Part shown: piece after piece, positions 17,129 to 27,354 of the stretch
How positions within the stretch are numbered: the first letter of the stretch is position 1
How the letters are laid out: each line of letters starts with the position of its first letter
Assembly: GCF_900109545.1 (NCBI RefSeq)
Contig: NZ_FOAP01000002.1
Span: 496,001 to 560,000 of the forward strand
Length of the DNA stretch: 64,000 nucleotides
Direction of reading: 5' to 3'
From: Stigmatella aurantiaca
GTDB lineage: Bacteria > Myxococcota > Myxococcia > Myxococcales > Myxococcaceae
Program-made: the position numbers and the translations under genes
The notes under the pieces: generated by a model
What the model saw: the letters and a program-made list of their open reading frames with translations, nothing else
Databases searched by the model: none
Told to the model about the DNA's origin: nothing

Positions 17129-18526
17129 ATGCGCCCTGTGTTCCTGCTCCTCACCCTCCTGCTCCTGCCCCCGGTGGCCGCTGCGGCGGCGCCAGAGGTG
17201 AGCTTTTCTCCTACCCGGGTGGTGCTGGGAGAGGATCGCCTCGTGGAGGTGGAGGTCCGGGTCCCCCCCGGGGCGGGGCCCGTGCACGCGGTGGCGTCCT
17301 CGGGGACGTTCGCCGAGCCGGTGGTGGCGGGCGGCCCGGCGCGGACGTTCCGGTGGACGCCCCCGGACATCCGCTACCCGCTCGCCGCCTTCCTCGCCTT
17401 CTGGGTGGACACGCCCCAGGGGCCCCCCGAGGCCACCGTCATCCGGGTTCCCCTGGTGGGGCGCACCACGCTGCCCATCACCACGGATCGCGGCGCCTCG
17501 GTGGAGATCGAGATCGCCGGCCAGCACTTCGGCCCCGTCCAGGCCGACCGCCGGGGCCGGGCCCGCATCCCCGTCGAGGTGCCTCCCGGTGAGAGGGAGG
17601 CCCGCGTGCTGGCCACACGGGGGACGCTGCAAAAGACCCGGACCGTGCCCCTGGCGGTGCCCCCCCACCGGCCCCTCGTGGCGCTCCTGTCGCCCCAGCC
17701 CATGCCCCCCGAGGGCGGGTGGCTGGTGGTGGCGGGCGAGGACACCAGCGAAGCCTCCGCGCTGGAGCTCAAGCCCGTGGGGGCCACGGTGGAGCCCGCC
17801 ACGCCCGCGGGAGCGCACCGGCTCTACCGGGTGACGCCGCTGCCGGGAGCGCCGAGCGTCTCCGTGGACATCCGGCGCCGCAGGGCCCGGGACCAGGCCC
17901 GGGCCGAAGTCCCCATCGGCCAGCCGCCCCCTCCCCCCGAGCCGCCGCCTCCTCCGCCCGAGCCCGAGCCCCTCCCGCCGCCTCCCGAACCTCCTCCCGA
18001 GCCGCCCCCGCCCCCGGTCAGCCCCCGCAAGGGGGTGGCCCTGCACCTGCTGGCGGGCGGCTTCTTCGCCGGGGGCGCGAACCAGGGGCCCCTGGTGGCC
18101 CTGGGGCTCTCGTACCCCCTGCCCTTCTGGGGCCAGCGGCTCTCCCTGGAGGTGGAGGCAGGGGTGCGGCGCGCCTCGTTGACCACGGAGGCCGGCCAGG
18201 GGCGGCTGCGCTCGCGGCTGCTCGCGGCCCCGCTGCTGGCCTCCGCGCGCTGGACGCTGCTGGACGGTGAGGCCTTCTCCCTTGCCGGACGGGCGGGGGC
18301 GGGACTGCTGCCCTTCCAGCATGACGTCTCAGGCGCCTTCCTGAAGCGCTTCGAGGAGGGAAAGCTGGGCACGATGGCCTTCGTGTCCGCCCAGGCAGCG
18401 TACCGCTGGGGACACTTCAGCATGCTCCTGGAACCCCGGTGGGAGCACGCCCCTGTGCGGACCCCCCACCTGAATGCCAAGCTGGGGGGAATCGCCGTCA
18501 TGCTGGGCGTGAGGTACGAACCATGA
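17129..18526 (+). CDS. Secreted protein with Pro-rich spacer and predicted outer-membrane C-terminal domain
   Basis: 465 residues with a clear signal peptide (hydrophobic run ending VAAAAAPEV). Residues 22-265 look like two or three beta-sandwich units. Residues about 267-302 are an almost pure Pro/Glu spacer. The last 160 residues alternate in a way that suggests a beta-barrel: LHLLAGGFFAGG, ALGLSYPLPFWG, AAPLLASARWTLLDG and a final hydrophobic strand ending RYEP. I infer an outer-membrane protein with a periplasmic or surface head connected by a rigid spacer. No family recognised. The stop overlaps the next start as ATGA. Confidence 0.75.
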   Translation: MRPVFLLLTLLLLPPVAAAAAPEVSFSPTRVVLGEDRLVEVEVRVPPGAGPVHAVASSGTFAEPVVAGGPARTFRWTPPDIRYPLAAFLAFWVDTPQGPPEATVIRVPLVGRTTLPITTDRGASVEIEIAGQHFGPVQADRRGRARIPVEVPPGEREARVLATRGTLQKTRTVPLAVPPHRPLVALLSPQPMPPEGGWLVVAGEDTSEASALELKPVGATVEPATPAGAHRLYRVTPLPGAPSVSVDIRRRRARDQARAEVPIGQPPPPPEPPPPPPEPEPLPPPPEPPPEPPPPPVSPRKGVALHLLAGGFFAGGANQGPLVALGLSYPLPFWGQRLSLEVEAGVRRASLTTEAGQGRLRSRLLAAPLLASARWTLLDGEAFSLAGRAGAGLLPFQHDVSGAFLKRFEEGKLGTMAFVSAQAAYRWGHFSMLLEPRWEHAPVRTPHLNAKLGGIAVMLGVRYEP

Positions 18527-19191
18527 GACTCCCTGGGTGGATGTGCTGCGTGCTTCCCCTGCTCTGGGCGTGCAGCAACTCGGACCAGGCCACCACCCTG
18601 GCCCTCACCTCCGTGAGCCCCGCCACCAAGTCGATGAGCGAGTGCATCGACGTGAAGGTGGGACTGACCGGGGTGCCGCCGCTCACGCTGGACTACGGGA
18701 CGTCCTCCGCCGAAGCGGTCACGGTGAAGCAAGTCTCCATCGGACCGCGGCGCTTCGAGGCCTCGTCCCTGCAATGGGCCGACGACGGGTTCCACCTGCC
18801 CCTCTCCGCGGACCTCCCGGAGGGCAAGCAGGATGTCCGCGCCCTGCTCTCGAATGGTCAGGAGCTGGTGCTTCCCGGGGGCTTCGAGGTCACCCCGCCG
18901 CTCCAGATCGACGGCTTCGCCATGGGTTACGTGGTGGACCATGAGCCGGGGGAGCCCTTCACCCTCTCCATCTGGGCCCAAGGCCCGGATGCCGAGCGCT
19001 TCCAGGGAAAGGTGTACCTGAGTGCCGACCGGGCTGTCCTCCAGCCCGCGGAGAGTGCCCCGTTCCAGGACGGCAAGCTCACCCAGACCGTCACCCTCTC
19101 GGCCCCGCCCGAAACCATCTCCATCATCCATGTCGTGGACTGCCAGGGACGCCGGACCGAGTCCAACGAGTTCGTGCTGAACTCCCCCTAA
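18523..19191 (+). CDS. Hypothetical lipoprotein, partner of the preceding gene
   Basis: 222 residues. The ATG at 18523 overlaps the upstream stop (ATGA), which decides the start over an in-frame upstream alternative at 18439. The signal peptide ends in the lipobox LLWAC, so the mature protein begins at Cys followed by Ser and should go to the outer membrane. The remainder is predicted beta-rich with Ig-like character (TSVSPATKSMSECIDVKVG; FEVTPPLQIDGF). Function unknown. Translational coupling suggests it works with the predicted barrel protein. The stop overlaps the stop of the convergent pseudouridine synthase gene. Confidence 0.75.
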   Translation: MRLPGWMCCVLPLLWACSNSDQATTLALTSVSPATKSMSECIDVKVGLTGVPPLTLDYGTSSAEAVTVKQVSIGPRRFEASSLQWADDGFHLPLSADLPEGKQDVRALLSNGQELVLPGGFEVTPPLQIDGFAMGYVVDHEPGEPFTLSIWAQGPDAERFQGKVYLSADRAVLQPAESAPFQDGKLTQTVTLSAPPETISIIHVVDCQGRRTESNEFVLNSP

Positions 19192-19901
19192 CCCGGGCGG
19201 GTGGCGGCCCCCGCGCCGCGCAGCAGCGTCAAGGCCTGGGCCATGTCCTCGGGCAGCGGCGCCTCCGCCGCCCCCGCTTCCACGCCCGGCAGCGCGGGCC
19301 ACTCCAGCCTCGCCGCGTGCAGGGGGGTGCGCGACAGCACCACCGCGTCCCCCTCCCCGCCCAGCTCCCGCTGGGTGAGGGGCTCGGCCCGGCCATACTG
19401 GTGGTCCACCAGCAGGGGGTGCCCCTGGCCCAGCAGGTGGACGCGGATCTGGTGCGTCCGGCCCGTGAGCGGCTCCGCCTCCACCAGCGAGGCCCGGGCG
19501 AACGTCTCCACGGGGCGGATGCGCGTGCGCGAGGGCTTGCCCGCTTCCCCGGGCCGCGCCTGGCGCATGCGGCCCTTGCGCGCGGGCACCAGCGCCGCAT
19601 CCACCAGCCGGGGCGCCTCCACCCGGCCCTCCACGAGCGCCAGGTACCGCTTGCGCACCTGGCCCTCTTCGAAGGCGATGGACAGTGCTCGGTGCCGCTC
19701 CGCGTCCAGGGCGAACACCAGCACCCCGGAGGTGTCCCGGTCCAGCCGGTGCACTACGAAGACCTTGCGGCGAAGCTGAGCTTCCAGCTGCTCGCGCAGG
19801 GAGGACTCGCCCTCGGCCCGCCCCGGAATGACGAGCGTGCCCGGGGGCTTGGCCACCACGAGCAGGCCCGCGCCCTCGTGGAGCACGCGCACTTCGCTCA
19901 C
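19188..19901 (-). CDS. RluA-family pseudouridine synthase
   Basis: 237 residues. The GTG start overlaps the upstream M16 stop as GTGA. It has LLVVAKPPGTLVIPG, the catalytic motif HRLDRDTSG with Asp54, and GRTHQIRVHL near the C-terminus. There is no S4 domain, so it belongs to the RluA/TruC-like short group. It isomerises uridine to pseudouridine in rRNA or tRNA; the site cannot be read from sequence. It ends the three-gene minus-strand unit with the two M16 peptidase genes. Confidence 0.92.
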   Translation of the reverse strand: MSEVRVLHEGAGLLVVAKPPGTLVIPGRAEGESSLREQLEAQLRRKVFVVHRLDRDTSGVLVFALDAERHRALSIAFEEGQVRKRYLALVEGRVEAPRLVDAALVPARKGRMRQARPGEAGKPSRTRIRPVETFARASLVEAEPLTGRTHQIRVHLLGQGHPLLVDHQYGRAEPLTQRELGGEGDAVVLSRTPLHAARLEWPALPGVEAGAAEAPLPEDMAQALTLLRGAGAATRPG

Positions 19902-21265
19902 GCGTACTCCGACACCGGCACCACGCTGATGGGGCCCAGCCCCTTGAGGAGCTTCTTCGCCTCGGCGGCCCGCCCCAGCACCACGATGACGGGGGGCTCG
20001 GGGAACAGGTACTTGGCGGCGGCCTCCTTCACCTGCTTGCCCGTCACCGCGTACAGCCGCTCCCGGAACTTCTCCACCCAGTCCTCGCCCAGCCCGTACA
20101 CCCGGATGTCGGCGATGACGGAGGCCACCGACTCGTTGGTCTCGGTGCGCAGCGGGTAGAGCCCGCCCAGGTACGTCTGCGCCGTCTTCAGCTCGCGGGG
20201 CGTAATCCCCCCGGTGCGCACCTTGCCCACCTCCGCCAGGGCCACATCGATGATCTCCCGGGTGGAGGCCGTCTTGGTGAAGGTGGAGATGGCGAAGGCG
20301 CCGGCCACGCGCATCGCGTCGAAGTAGCTGCCCACGCCATACGAGAGCCCCCGCTCCACGCGGATCTCGTTCACGAGCCGGGAGGTGAACCCGCCGCCCA
20401 GTGCGATGTTCATCGCCGTGGCCGCGAAGTAGTCCGGGTGGCCCAGCCGGTACCCCGGGCCGCCGATGCGCACCTGGGACTGCGTCTGGTCCGGCTTGTC
20501 CACGAGGAGGACCTTGCCGGCCTGGGCCATGCGCGTGACGGGCGGCACCTCCACCGGCGTGCCCTGCTCCGCGGGCTCCCAGCCCGCGAAGGCCTTCTCC
20601 GCCTCGGCGGCCACCACCTCGGGCTTCACCGCGCCCACCACCACCAGCAGCGCCGTCTGGGGGCCCACGCGCTCGCGGTGGAAGCGCACCAGGTCCTCGC
20701 GGGTGAAGGTGCGCACGTGCGCGGCCTTGCCCCCCACGTCATGCCCGTAGGGGTGGTTGCCCCACAGCGCGCGGTTGAAGGCCCGGGCCGCGATGGTCTC
20801 GGGATCATCCAAGTCGTTGGCGAACTGCGCCAGGGTGCGCTCCCGGGCCCGCTCCACCTCCTTCTCGGGGAAGGAGGGCTCCCGGACGATCTTCCCCAGC
20901 ACGGAGAGCATCGCGGGGAAGTGCTCGGCGGGGGTGGTGACGTAGAGCGACATCAAGTCCTCGCTCACGCCGCCCGAGAGGCTGGCGCCCACGAACTCGA
21001 TCGCCTCGTCGAGCTCGTCCGCGCTCATGCTCTTCGTGCCCCGGCGCAGCAGGCGGACGGTGAAATCGGCGAGCCCCTCCTTGTCCTTCGGGTCGGTGAT
21101 GCTGCCGGCGCGCAGCACCAGGCGCACGGAGACGAGCGGCAGCGGCCCCCGCTCGGCGGTGAGGACCTTCAAGCCGCTGGAGGTGACGGTCTCGGTGACG
21201 GCGGGCAGCTTGATGGGACGGGGAGCCGGCGCCTTCTTGGCGGTGGCTGGGGAACGCAAGGCCAT
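19898..21265 (-). CDS. M16-family protein lacking the zinc site (non-catalytic partner)
   Basis: 455 residues from ATG at 21265, which has AAGGA upstream; the frame is open for 26 more codons. The fold is that of an M16 peptidase, but the HxxEH position reads DFTVR (in KEGLADFTVRLLRRG), so all zinc ligands and the catalytic Glu are lost. The second half is well conserved, including GGGFTSRLVNEIRVERGLSYG. In heterodimeric M16B enzymes one subunit has the HxxEH and the other a C-terminal Arg/Tyr pair. This gene and the next one upstream fit that arrangement. They are 17 bp apart. Confidence 0.9.
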   Translation of the reverse strand: MALRSPATAKKAPAPRPIKLPAVTETVTSSGLKVLTAERGPLPLVSVRLVLRAGSITDPKDKEGLADFTVRLLRRGTKSMSADELDEAIEFVGASLSGGVSEDLMSLYVTTPAEHFPAMLSVLGKIVREPSFPEKEVERARERTLAQFANDLDDPETIAARAFNRALWGNHPYGHDVGGKAAHVRTFTREDLVRFHRERVGPQTALLVVVGAVKPEVVAAEAEKAFAGWEPAEQGTPVEVPPVTRMAQAGKVLLVDKPDQTQSQVRIGGPGYRLGHPDYFAATAMNIALGGGFTSRLVNEIRVERGLSYGVGSYFDAMRVAGAFAISTFTKTASTREIIDVALAEVGKVRTGGITPRELKTAQTYLGGLYPLRTETNESVASVIADIRVYGLGEDWVEKFRERLYAVTGKQVKEAAAKYLFPEPPVIVVLGRAAEAKKLLKGLGPISVVPVSEYA

Positions 21266-21282
21266 GGGGAATCCTTTCAAGC

Positions 21283-22593
21283 TCAGGCGGCGGAGGGCTC
21301 GGGCAGCAGGGTCACCACCGAGCGGCGCTCGGGGGCGAAGCACTTCGCCGCGACGGCCTTCACCTGCTCATTGGAGATGGCGGCGTAGCGCGAGGGCAGC
21401 ATGAGCAGCTCCTGCCATGAGCCCAGCAGCGTCTCGTAGTGGCCGAGCGCGTGCGCCCGGCCGGTATTGGTGGCCAGCTCCCGGAGCTGATCGGCACGCA
21501 GGTTGTTCTTGGCCTTCTGCAGCTCGCGCTCGGTGAGCCCCTCGCGCGCCACGCGCTCCAGCTCCGCGTACAGCGCCGCCTCGGCCTTCTGGGGGTCCGA
21601 GTCCGGCTTGAGCTCCAGGTAGAAGACGATGGTGCCCGGGTCGATGCGCCAGCCCCAGTCGAACATCACAGACACGGCCGCCTGCTGCTCGTAGATGAGG
21701 GACTTGACCAGCCGGCTGCCCTCGCCCTTGTTCATGGCGTACTGGATGACGTCCAGCACCAGCGTCTCCTCCTCGGAGGCGCGCGGGCCGCGGAAGCCGA
21801 TCATCAGCGAGGGGGACTGGGCCGGGTGGCGCACCTGGGCGCGCCGCTCGCCCTTCTGCGCGGGCTCGGCATCCAGCACGGTGGCGGGCTTGGGGCCCTT
21901 GGGGATGTCCCCGTAGTAGCGGCGCACCAGCGCCAGGGTCTTCTTCGGGTCGATGTCGCCGGCGATGTAGAGCACCGCGTTGTTCGGCGCGTAGTAGGTG
22001 CGGAAGTACTCCTCGCAGTCGGGGCGGGAGATGTTCTCGATGTCCGCCATCCACCCGATGACGGGCCAGCGGTACGGGTGCGCCTTGTAGATGAGCGTGC
22101 CCAGCTCCTCGTCGAGCATGCCGGTGATTTCGTTGTCCACGCGGACGCGGCGCTCCTCCTTCACCACCTCGCGCTCGCTGGCGAGCGAGCTGTCGGAGAT
22201 GCGCAGCGAGCGCATGCGGTCCGACTCCAGGTCCAGCACCGTCTCCAGCGCGTCCGAGGAGAAGTCGTCGTAGTACACCGTCATGTCATTGGAGGTGTAC
22301 GCGTTGGAGCGGCCGCCGTTGGACTCCAGCGTCCGGTCGAACTGCTTGGGGCCGTACTTCTTGGCCCCATTGAACATCATGTGCTCGAACAGGTGGCTGA
22401 TGCCGGTGATGCCGGGGCGCTCGTTGCGCGAGCCGACCTGGAAGAAGGTGTAGAGGCTGACCACGGGCGTCTGCGAGTTGGGCAGCAGCCGGACCCGCAG
22501 GCCATTGGACAGCGTGGCCTCGTGAACAGTGAGCAGGGACTGCAGGGCGGCGTCCACCTTGCGGGCGGCGGGCCGGGGAGGTGCCTTGGGCAT
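21283..22593 (-). CDS. M16-family zinc metallopeptidase, catalytic subunit
   Basis: 436 residues from ATG at 22593; a GTG six codons upstream is also possible. It carries the inverted zinc motif HLFEH (residues 67-71) and the downstream Glu in LASEREVVKEERR. There is no signal peptide, so the enzyme is probably cytoplasmic, or exported by an unseen route. M16B pairs degrade peptides or process precursors. The adjacent zinc-less paralogue probably completes the active chamber. Confidence 0.92.
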   Translation of the reverse strand: MPKAPPRPAARKVDAALQSLLTVHEATLSNGLRVRLLPNSQTPVVSLYTFFQVGSRNERPGITGISHLFEHMMFNGAKKYGPKQFDRTLESNGGRSNAYTSNDMTVYYDDFSSDALETVLDLESDRMRSLRISDSSLASEREVVKEERRVRVDNEITGMLDEELGTLIYKAHPYRWPVIGWMADIENISRPDCEEYFRTYYAPNNAVLYIAGDIDPKKTLALVRRYYGDIPKGPKPATVLDAEPAQKGERRAQVRHPAQSPSLMIGFRGPRASEEETLVLDVIQYAMNKGEGSRLVKSLIYEQQAAVSVMFDWGWRIDPGTIVFYLELKPDSDPQKAEAALYAELERVAREGLTERELQKAKNNLRADQLRELATNTGRAHALGHYETLLGSWQELLMLPSRYAAISNEQVKAVAAKCFAPERRSVVTLLPEPSAA

Positions 22594-22618
22594 GCCCGGC
22601 ACCGTATACACGCCCGCG

Positions 22619-23275
22619 TTACAGATCCACCACGCCCGCCTTCAAGGCGAGCACGACGGCCTCCACATGGGAGTTCACGCCCATCTTCCGGTAGATGTGA
22701 GACAGATGGGTGCGCACGGTGCGCCGCTCCAGCGTCATCACCTCCCCCACCTCGGCATTGGACAGCCCCTTGGCCACGAAGCTCAGCACGTCGAACTCGG
22801 CGGGGGTGAGCCCCCAGGGGTTGGCGGGCTTCCCGGCGGGCTTGCCCTGGAGCGAGTGGAAGTAGTTCCAGAACCGCCGCGCGATGATGGGCTCCAGCAC
22901 GGTGCCCCCCTCCATCACCTCGCGGATGGCGGAGCGGATCTTCTCGGGCCCCACCCGCTTGACCAGGTAGCCCGAGGCCCCCGCCTGGATGGCCTCGTAG
23001 ACCTTCTGCTCGTCCTCGAAGGACGTGAGGATGAGGATCTCCACGTGGGAGGCCCGGCGCTTGACGCGCTGGGTGACCTGGATGCCGTTGAGGCCCGGCA
23101 GCTCGAGATCCAGCAGGACGATCTGCGGCTGGACCTGGAGGATATCCTCCACCGCCAGCTCCCCATCCTGGCAGGTGCCCACCACCTCGAGTTCCTCGAA
23201 GGTCCCCAGCACCTTCACCAGGTTCTTGAGGAGGGTGGGCTGATCCTCGACGACGTAGACACGGGTGCGGTCCAT
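22619..23275 (-). CDS. NarL/FixJ-type response regulator
   Basis: 218 residues from ATG at 23275, only two bases after the pseudokinase stop. The receiver has VYVVEDQ, the acceptor Asp in IVLLDLELPG, a conserved Thr/Ser in ILTSF, and Lys in YLVKRV. The LuxR-type HTH spans roughly residues 150-212 (LTPAEFDVLSFVAKGLSN, RRTVRTHLSHIYRKMGV). It should be a DNA-binding regulator of transcription. No cognate histidine kinase is adjacent. It is the last gene of a three-gene unit headed by a zinc-ribbon protein and a kinase-fold protein. Confidence 0.93.
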   Translation of the reverse strand: MDRTRVYVVEDQPTLLKNLVKVLGTFEELEVVGTCQDGELAVEDILQVQPQIVLLDLELPGLNGIQVTQRVKRRASHVEILILTSFEDEQKVYEAIQAGASGYLVKRVGPEKIRSAIREVMEGGTVLEPIIARRFWNYFHSLQGKPAGKPANPWGLTPAEFDVLSFVAKGLSNAEVGEVMTLERRTVRTHLSHIYRKMGVNSHVEAVVLALKAGVVDL

Positions 23276-23277
23276 GC

Positions 23278-25260
23278 TCAGCGCCTCGGAACGGGTTTGA
23301 ACTTCTGCTCGATGGCCCGCGTCTTGCCCCGCTCGAAGTGCAGGCGGAACTCGGCCCGCTCCCCGGTAGACACGGACTCCAGGACGATGAGCCGGGTGCC
23401 GGGCCTCACCGGGTAGCGGACGAGCGGCGTGCGCCGGCTCAGCGGCACCCCATCGATGAAGACCCGCGCCGGGGCGTTGGCCCGCAGGGTCACGAAGGCC
23501 GCCTGGGCGCGCGTGGGGGGCGCCTCGGCCTCGGCCTGCTCCCGGGGCGCCGGAGCCGGGGGCGCGGGGACAGGCGGCGCGGGGGGAGGCTCCCGCAGCG
23601 GAACCCCGAGGCCTCCCGCCTGGGCCGCCACGGGGGGGGCCGCCCGAGAAGGCGCCGGAGACGCCTCCCCGGGAGCGGCGCGCTCCCAGGTGGCGAGCAC
23701 GAAGGCGAACAGGCCCACCAGCGCGATGGCCCCCGCGAGGCTCAGGGCCCGGCGCTGCCGGCGCGTGGACTTCAGGAGGTTGAGCTCCTCCGTGAAGAGC
23801 CGCCGCCGCCGCTTCGCCACCGGAACCGCTTCCTGGGTGGGCGGTGGCATCGGAATCTCCGGCCGGTCCTTCGCGGCAGGGGGCGGCGCGGGGGCCGGGG
23901 CCTCCCGGGCCACCAGGCGCTTCCGGACGGACGTCGCGGTCTCCTCGGGCGGCTCCTCCGCGGTGCGCTCGGGCGCGTCCGGGACATCCTCGACCCACTT
24001 GAGCCGGGGGTTGCGGCCCACGCGCGTGCCCTCCCGGGCGCCCGGGGCCGCAAGCGGCTTGCGCGTCGCGGAGGCCATGGGGCCCGCGGGAGCCTCCCAG
24101 GGGACGTCCTGGGCCGGCGTGGGGGCCGTGTTCTCGTGCTCGGCCACGGGCGCGGCGGCCCCGGTGCGCAGCGGCTCCAAGGGGGCGGAGCCCTCGGGCA
24201 CGTACTCTTCGAAGGCGGGGGCCGCCTCCTGGGTCTTCGCCTCGGTCTCCTCCTCGCTCAGCGCGGGGCTGAACGGCGTGCGCACCACCACCGAGACATC
24301 CAGGGGCTCGGCGCGCAGGTGGGCAATCTCCGCCCCGGAGACGGCGGTGAGCGCGAAGGGCTCGGAGAACGGCACGGGCCCGAGCGTGGAGAAGTTCACC
24401 TCGTTGGGGACCAGCTCCCGGGTGAACCGGCGCAGGTCCTCCACGCCGGGCATGCCCCCATGCGAGGCCAGGAAGTTGCGCAGCCCTCCGGCGAACTCCC
24501 CGGCCGAGCGAAAGCGCCGCTGCGGGAGCGGATCCAAGGCGCGCAGGATGAGGGGGTCCAGCCGGGAGTTGATGCGGCGATCCAGGCGGCTGGGCGGGGG
24601 CAGCCCATCCCGGCGGGTGCTCAGACCGCTGCCCACCACGAGGGCCTCGCGCAGGGTGAGCAGCTCGTAGGCGATGGCCCCCAGGGAGTAGATGTCCGAC
24701 AGCTCGCTGGGCTCCTCGCCCTTCCCCACCTCGGGGGCCCGGTAGGCGCTGCGCCCCCGGGTGGCGAAGGCGCGCTTGAGCTCAGGCACCGCCATCAACG
24801 CCTTGAGCGCCCCGAAGTCGCAGATGCCGGGCACGCCGTCACGCGACAGCAGCAGGTTGCCGGGGGTGATGGCGCCATGGATGACGCCCACCTCGTGCGC
24901 CCGCTGCACGGCCTCCAGGAGCTGAATGACCAGGTGCAGCGCGAGGGCGGACGGAAGGAGCACCTCCTTCGTATTGAGCCGCTGGAGCGCCGTGCCCAGG
25001 GTGAAGCCGTCCACGTGCTCGCGCACCACCGCGAGCCGCTGCTTCACGAAGCCCATGTCCACCACGGGGACGATGCCCATGGGGCGCAGGGGGTTGAGCA
25101 CCCGCGACGTGTCGGCGAGCACCCGGGCGTAGGCGGGATCCGACGTCTTGGCGTGGAAGAGCTTCACCACCACGCTGCCCCCGGCCTCCTGGGTGGCCTG
25201 GTACAGCTCGGCGAGCTCTCCCGGTTCGACGCGGCCGGTGAGGCGGTAGGAGGCGCTCAT
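23278..25260 (-). CDS. Serine/threonine pseudokinase with transmembrane segment and C-terminal PEGA-like domain
   Basis: 660 residues; the ATG at 25260 overlaps the preceding small gene as ATGA. Residues 1-270 form a protein kinase fold. Lys33 is kept (VVVKLF), as is CDFG (147-150). The catalytic loop is HGAITPGN (128-135), so the catalytic Asp is Ala130 and the following Lys is Thr. The P-loop is also not Gly-rich. Activity is therefore doubtful. Residues 300-490 are a low-complexity Pro/Glu region, about 503-525 a transmembrane helix, then a Pro/Ala spacer and a PEGA-like domain (TLRANAPARVFIDGVPL). The kinase fold would be cytoplasmic and PEGA periplasmic. It probably serves as a scaffold or sensor for the downstream regulator. 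Confidence 0.88.
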   Translation of the reverse strand: MSASYRLTGRVEPGELAELYQATQEAGGSVVVKLFHAKTSDPAYARVLADTSRVLNPLRPMGIVPVVDMGFVKQRLAVVREHVDGFTLGTALQRLNTKEVLLPSALALHLVIQLLEAVQRAHEVGVIHGAITPGNLLLSRDGVPGICDFGALKALMAVPELKRAFATRGRSAYRAPEVGKGEEPSELSDIYSLGAIAYELLTLREALVVGSGLSTRRDGLPPPSRLDRRINSRLDPLILRALDPLPQRRFRSAGEFAGGLRNFLASHGGMPGVEDLRRFTRELVPNEVNFSTLGPVPFSEPFALTAVSGAEIAHLRAEPLDVSVVVRTPFSPALSEEETEAKTQEAAPAFEEYVPEGSAPLEPLRTGAAAPVAEHENTAPTPAQDVPWEAPAGPMASATRKPLAAPGAREGTRVGRNPRLKWVEDVPDAPERTAEEPPEETATSVRKRLVAREAPAPAPPPAAKDRPEIPMPPPTQEAVPVAKRRRRLFTEELNLLKSTRRQRRALSLAGAIALVGLFAFVLATWERAAPGEASPAPSRAAPPVAAQAGGLGVPLREPPPAPPVPAPPAPAPREQAEAEAPPTRAQAAFVTLRANAPARVFIDGVPLSRRTPLVRYPVRPGTRLIVLESVSTGERAEFRLHFERGKTRAIEQKFKPVPRR

Positions 25261-25556
25261 CCCTTCCCTGCCCGGCGCCGGACGGCGGCGAAGTGAAACC
25301 CACACCAGACACAGCTCTCGCCCCGGCGGCCGCGCGGCAGCTCCAGGGTACACCCGGGGCACCGGGGCCGGGGCTTTCCAGACACCTCCCGGGGGGAGGC
25401 GGTGGCCTTCCCGGACCGGGCGCGAACGGCGGCGGAGGCCGCGCGCCGCACGTGCAGCTCGAGCTGGCGGACGCGATCCTCCAGGGCTTCGATTCGAGCG
25501 GACAGCCGCGCATGGATCTCGGCGTCCGCGGACTGACGTCTGGCAGGAGACCGCAT
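25257..25556 (-). CDS. Small coiled-coil and zinc-ribbon protein
   Basis: 99 residues. The gene is easy to miss because it is embedded in a longer open frame. Start ATG at 25556; the stop overlaps the pseudokinase start as ATGA. Residues about 15-40 form a short heptad helix (IEALEDRVRQLELHVRR). The C-terminal 35 residues carry CPGC and CVWC pairs, a likely zinc ribbon. It is basic throughout. It sits at the head of the unit with the pseudokinase and NarL regulator and is divergent from the HAD gene (81 bp between starts). Function unknown. Confidence 0.7.
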   Translation of the reverse strand: MRSPARRQSADAEIHARLSARIEALEDRVRQLELHVRRAASAAVRARSGKATASPREVSGKPRPRCPGCTLELPRGRRGESCVWCGFHFAAVRRRAGKG

Positions 25557-25637
25557 GGCGCTGCGAAGCGTGCCACGCCCCCTCGGATACCGGCAAGGAA
25601 GACCCACGGCGGGGTGCCCGCGCAGGGGGGCCATGTT

Positions 25638-27341
<1,704 letters not shown>

Positions 27342-27354
27342 GTGGAGTGCAGCC

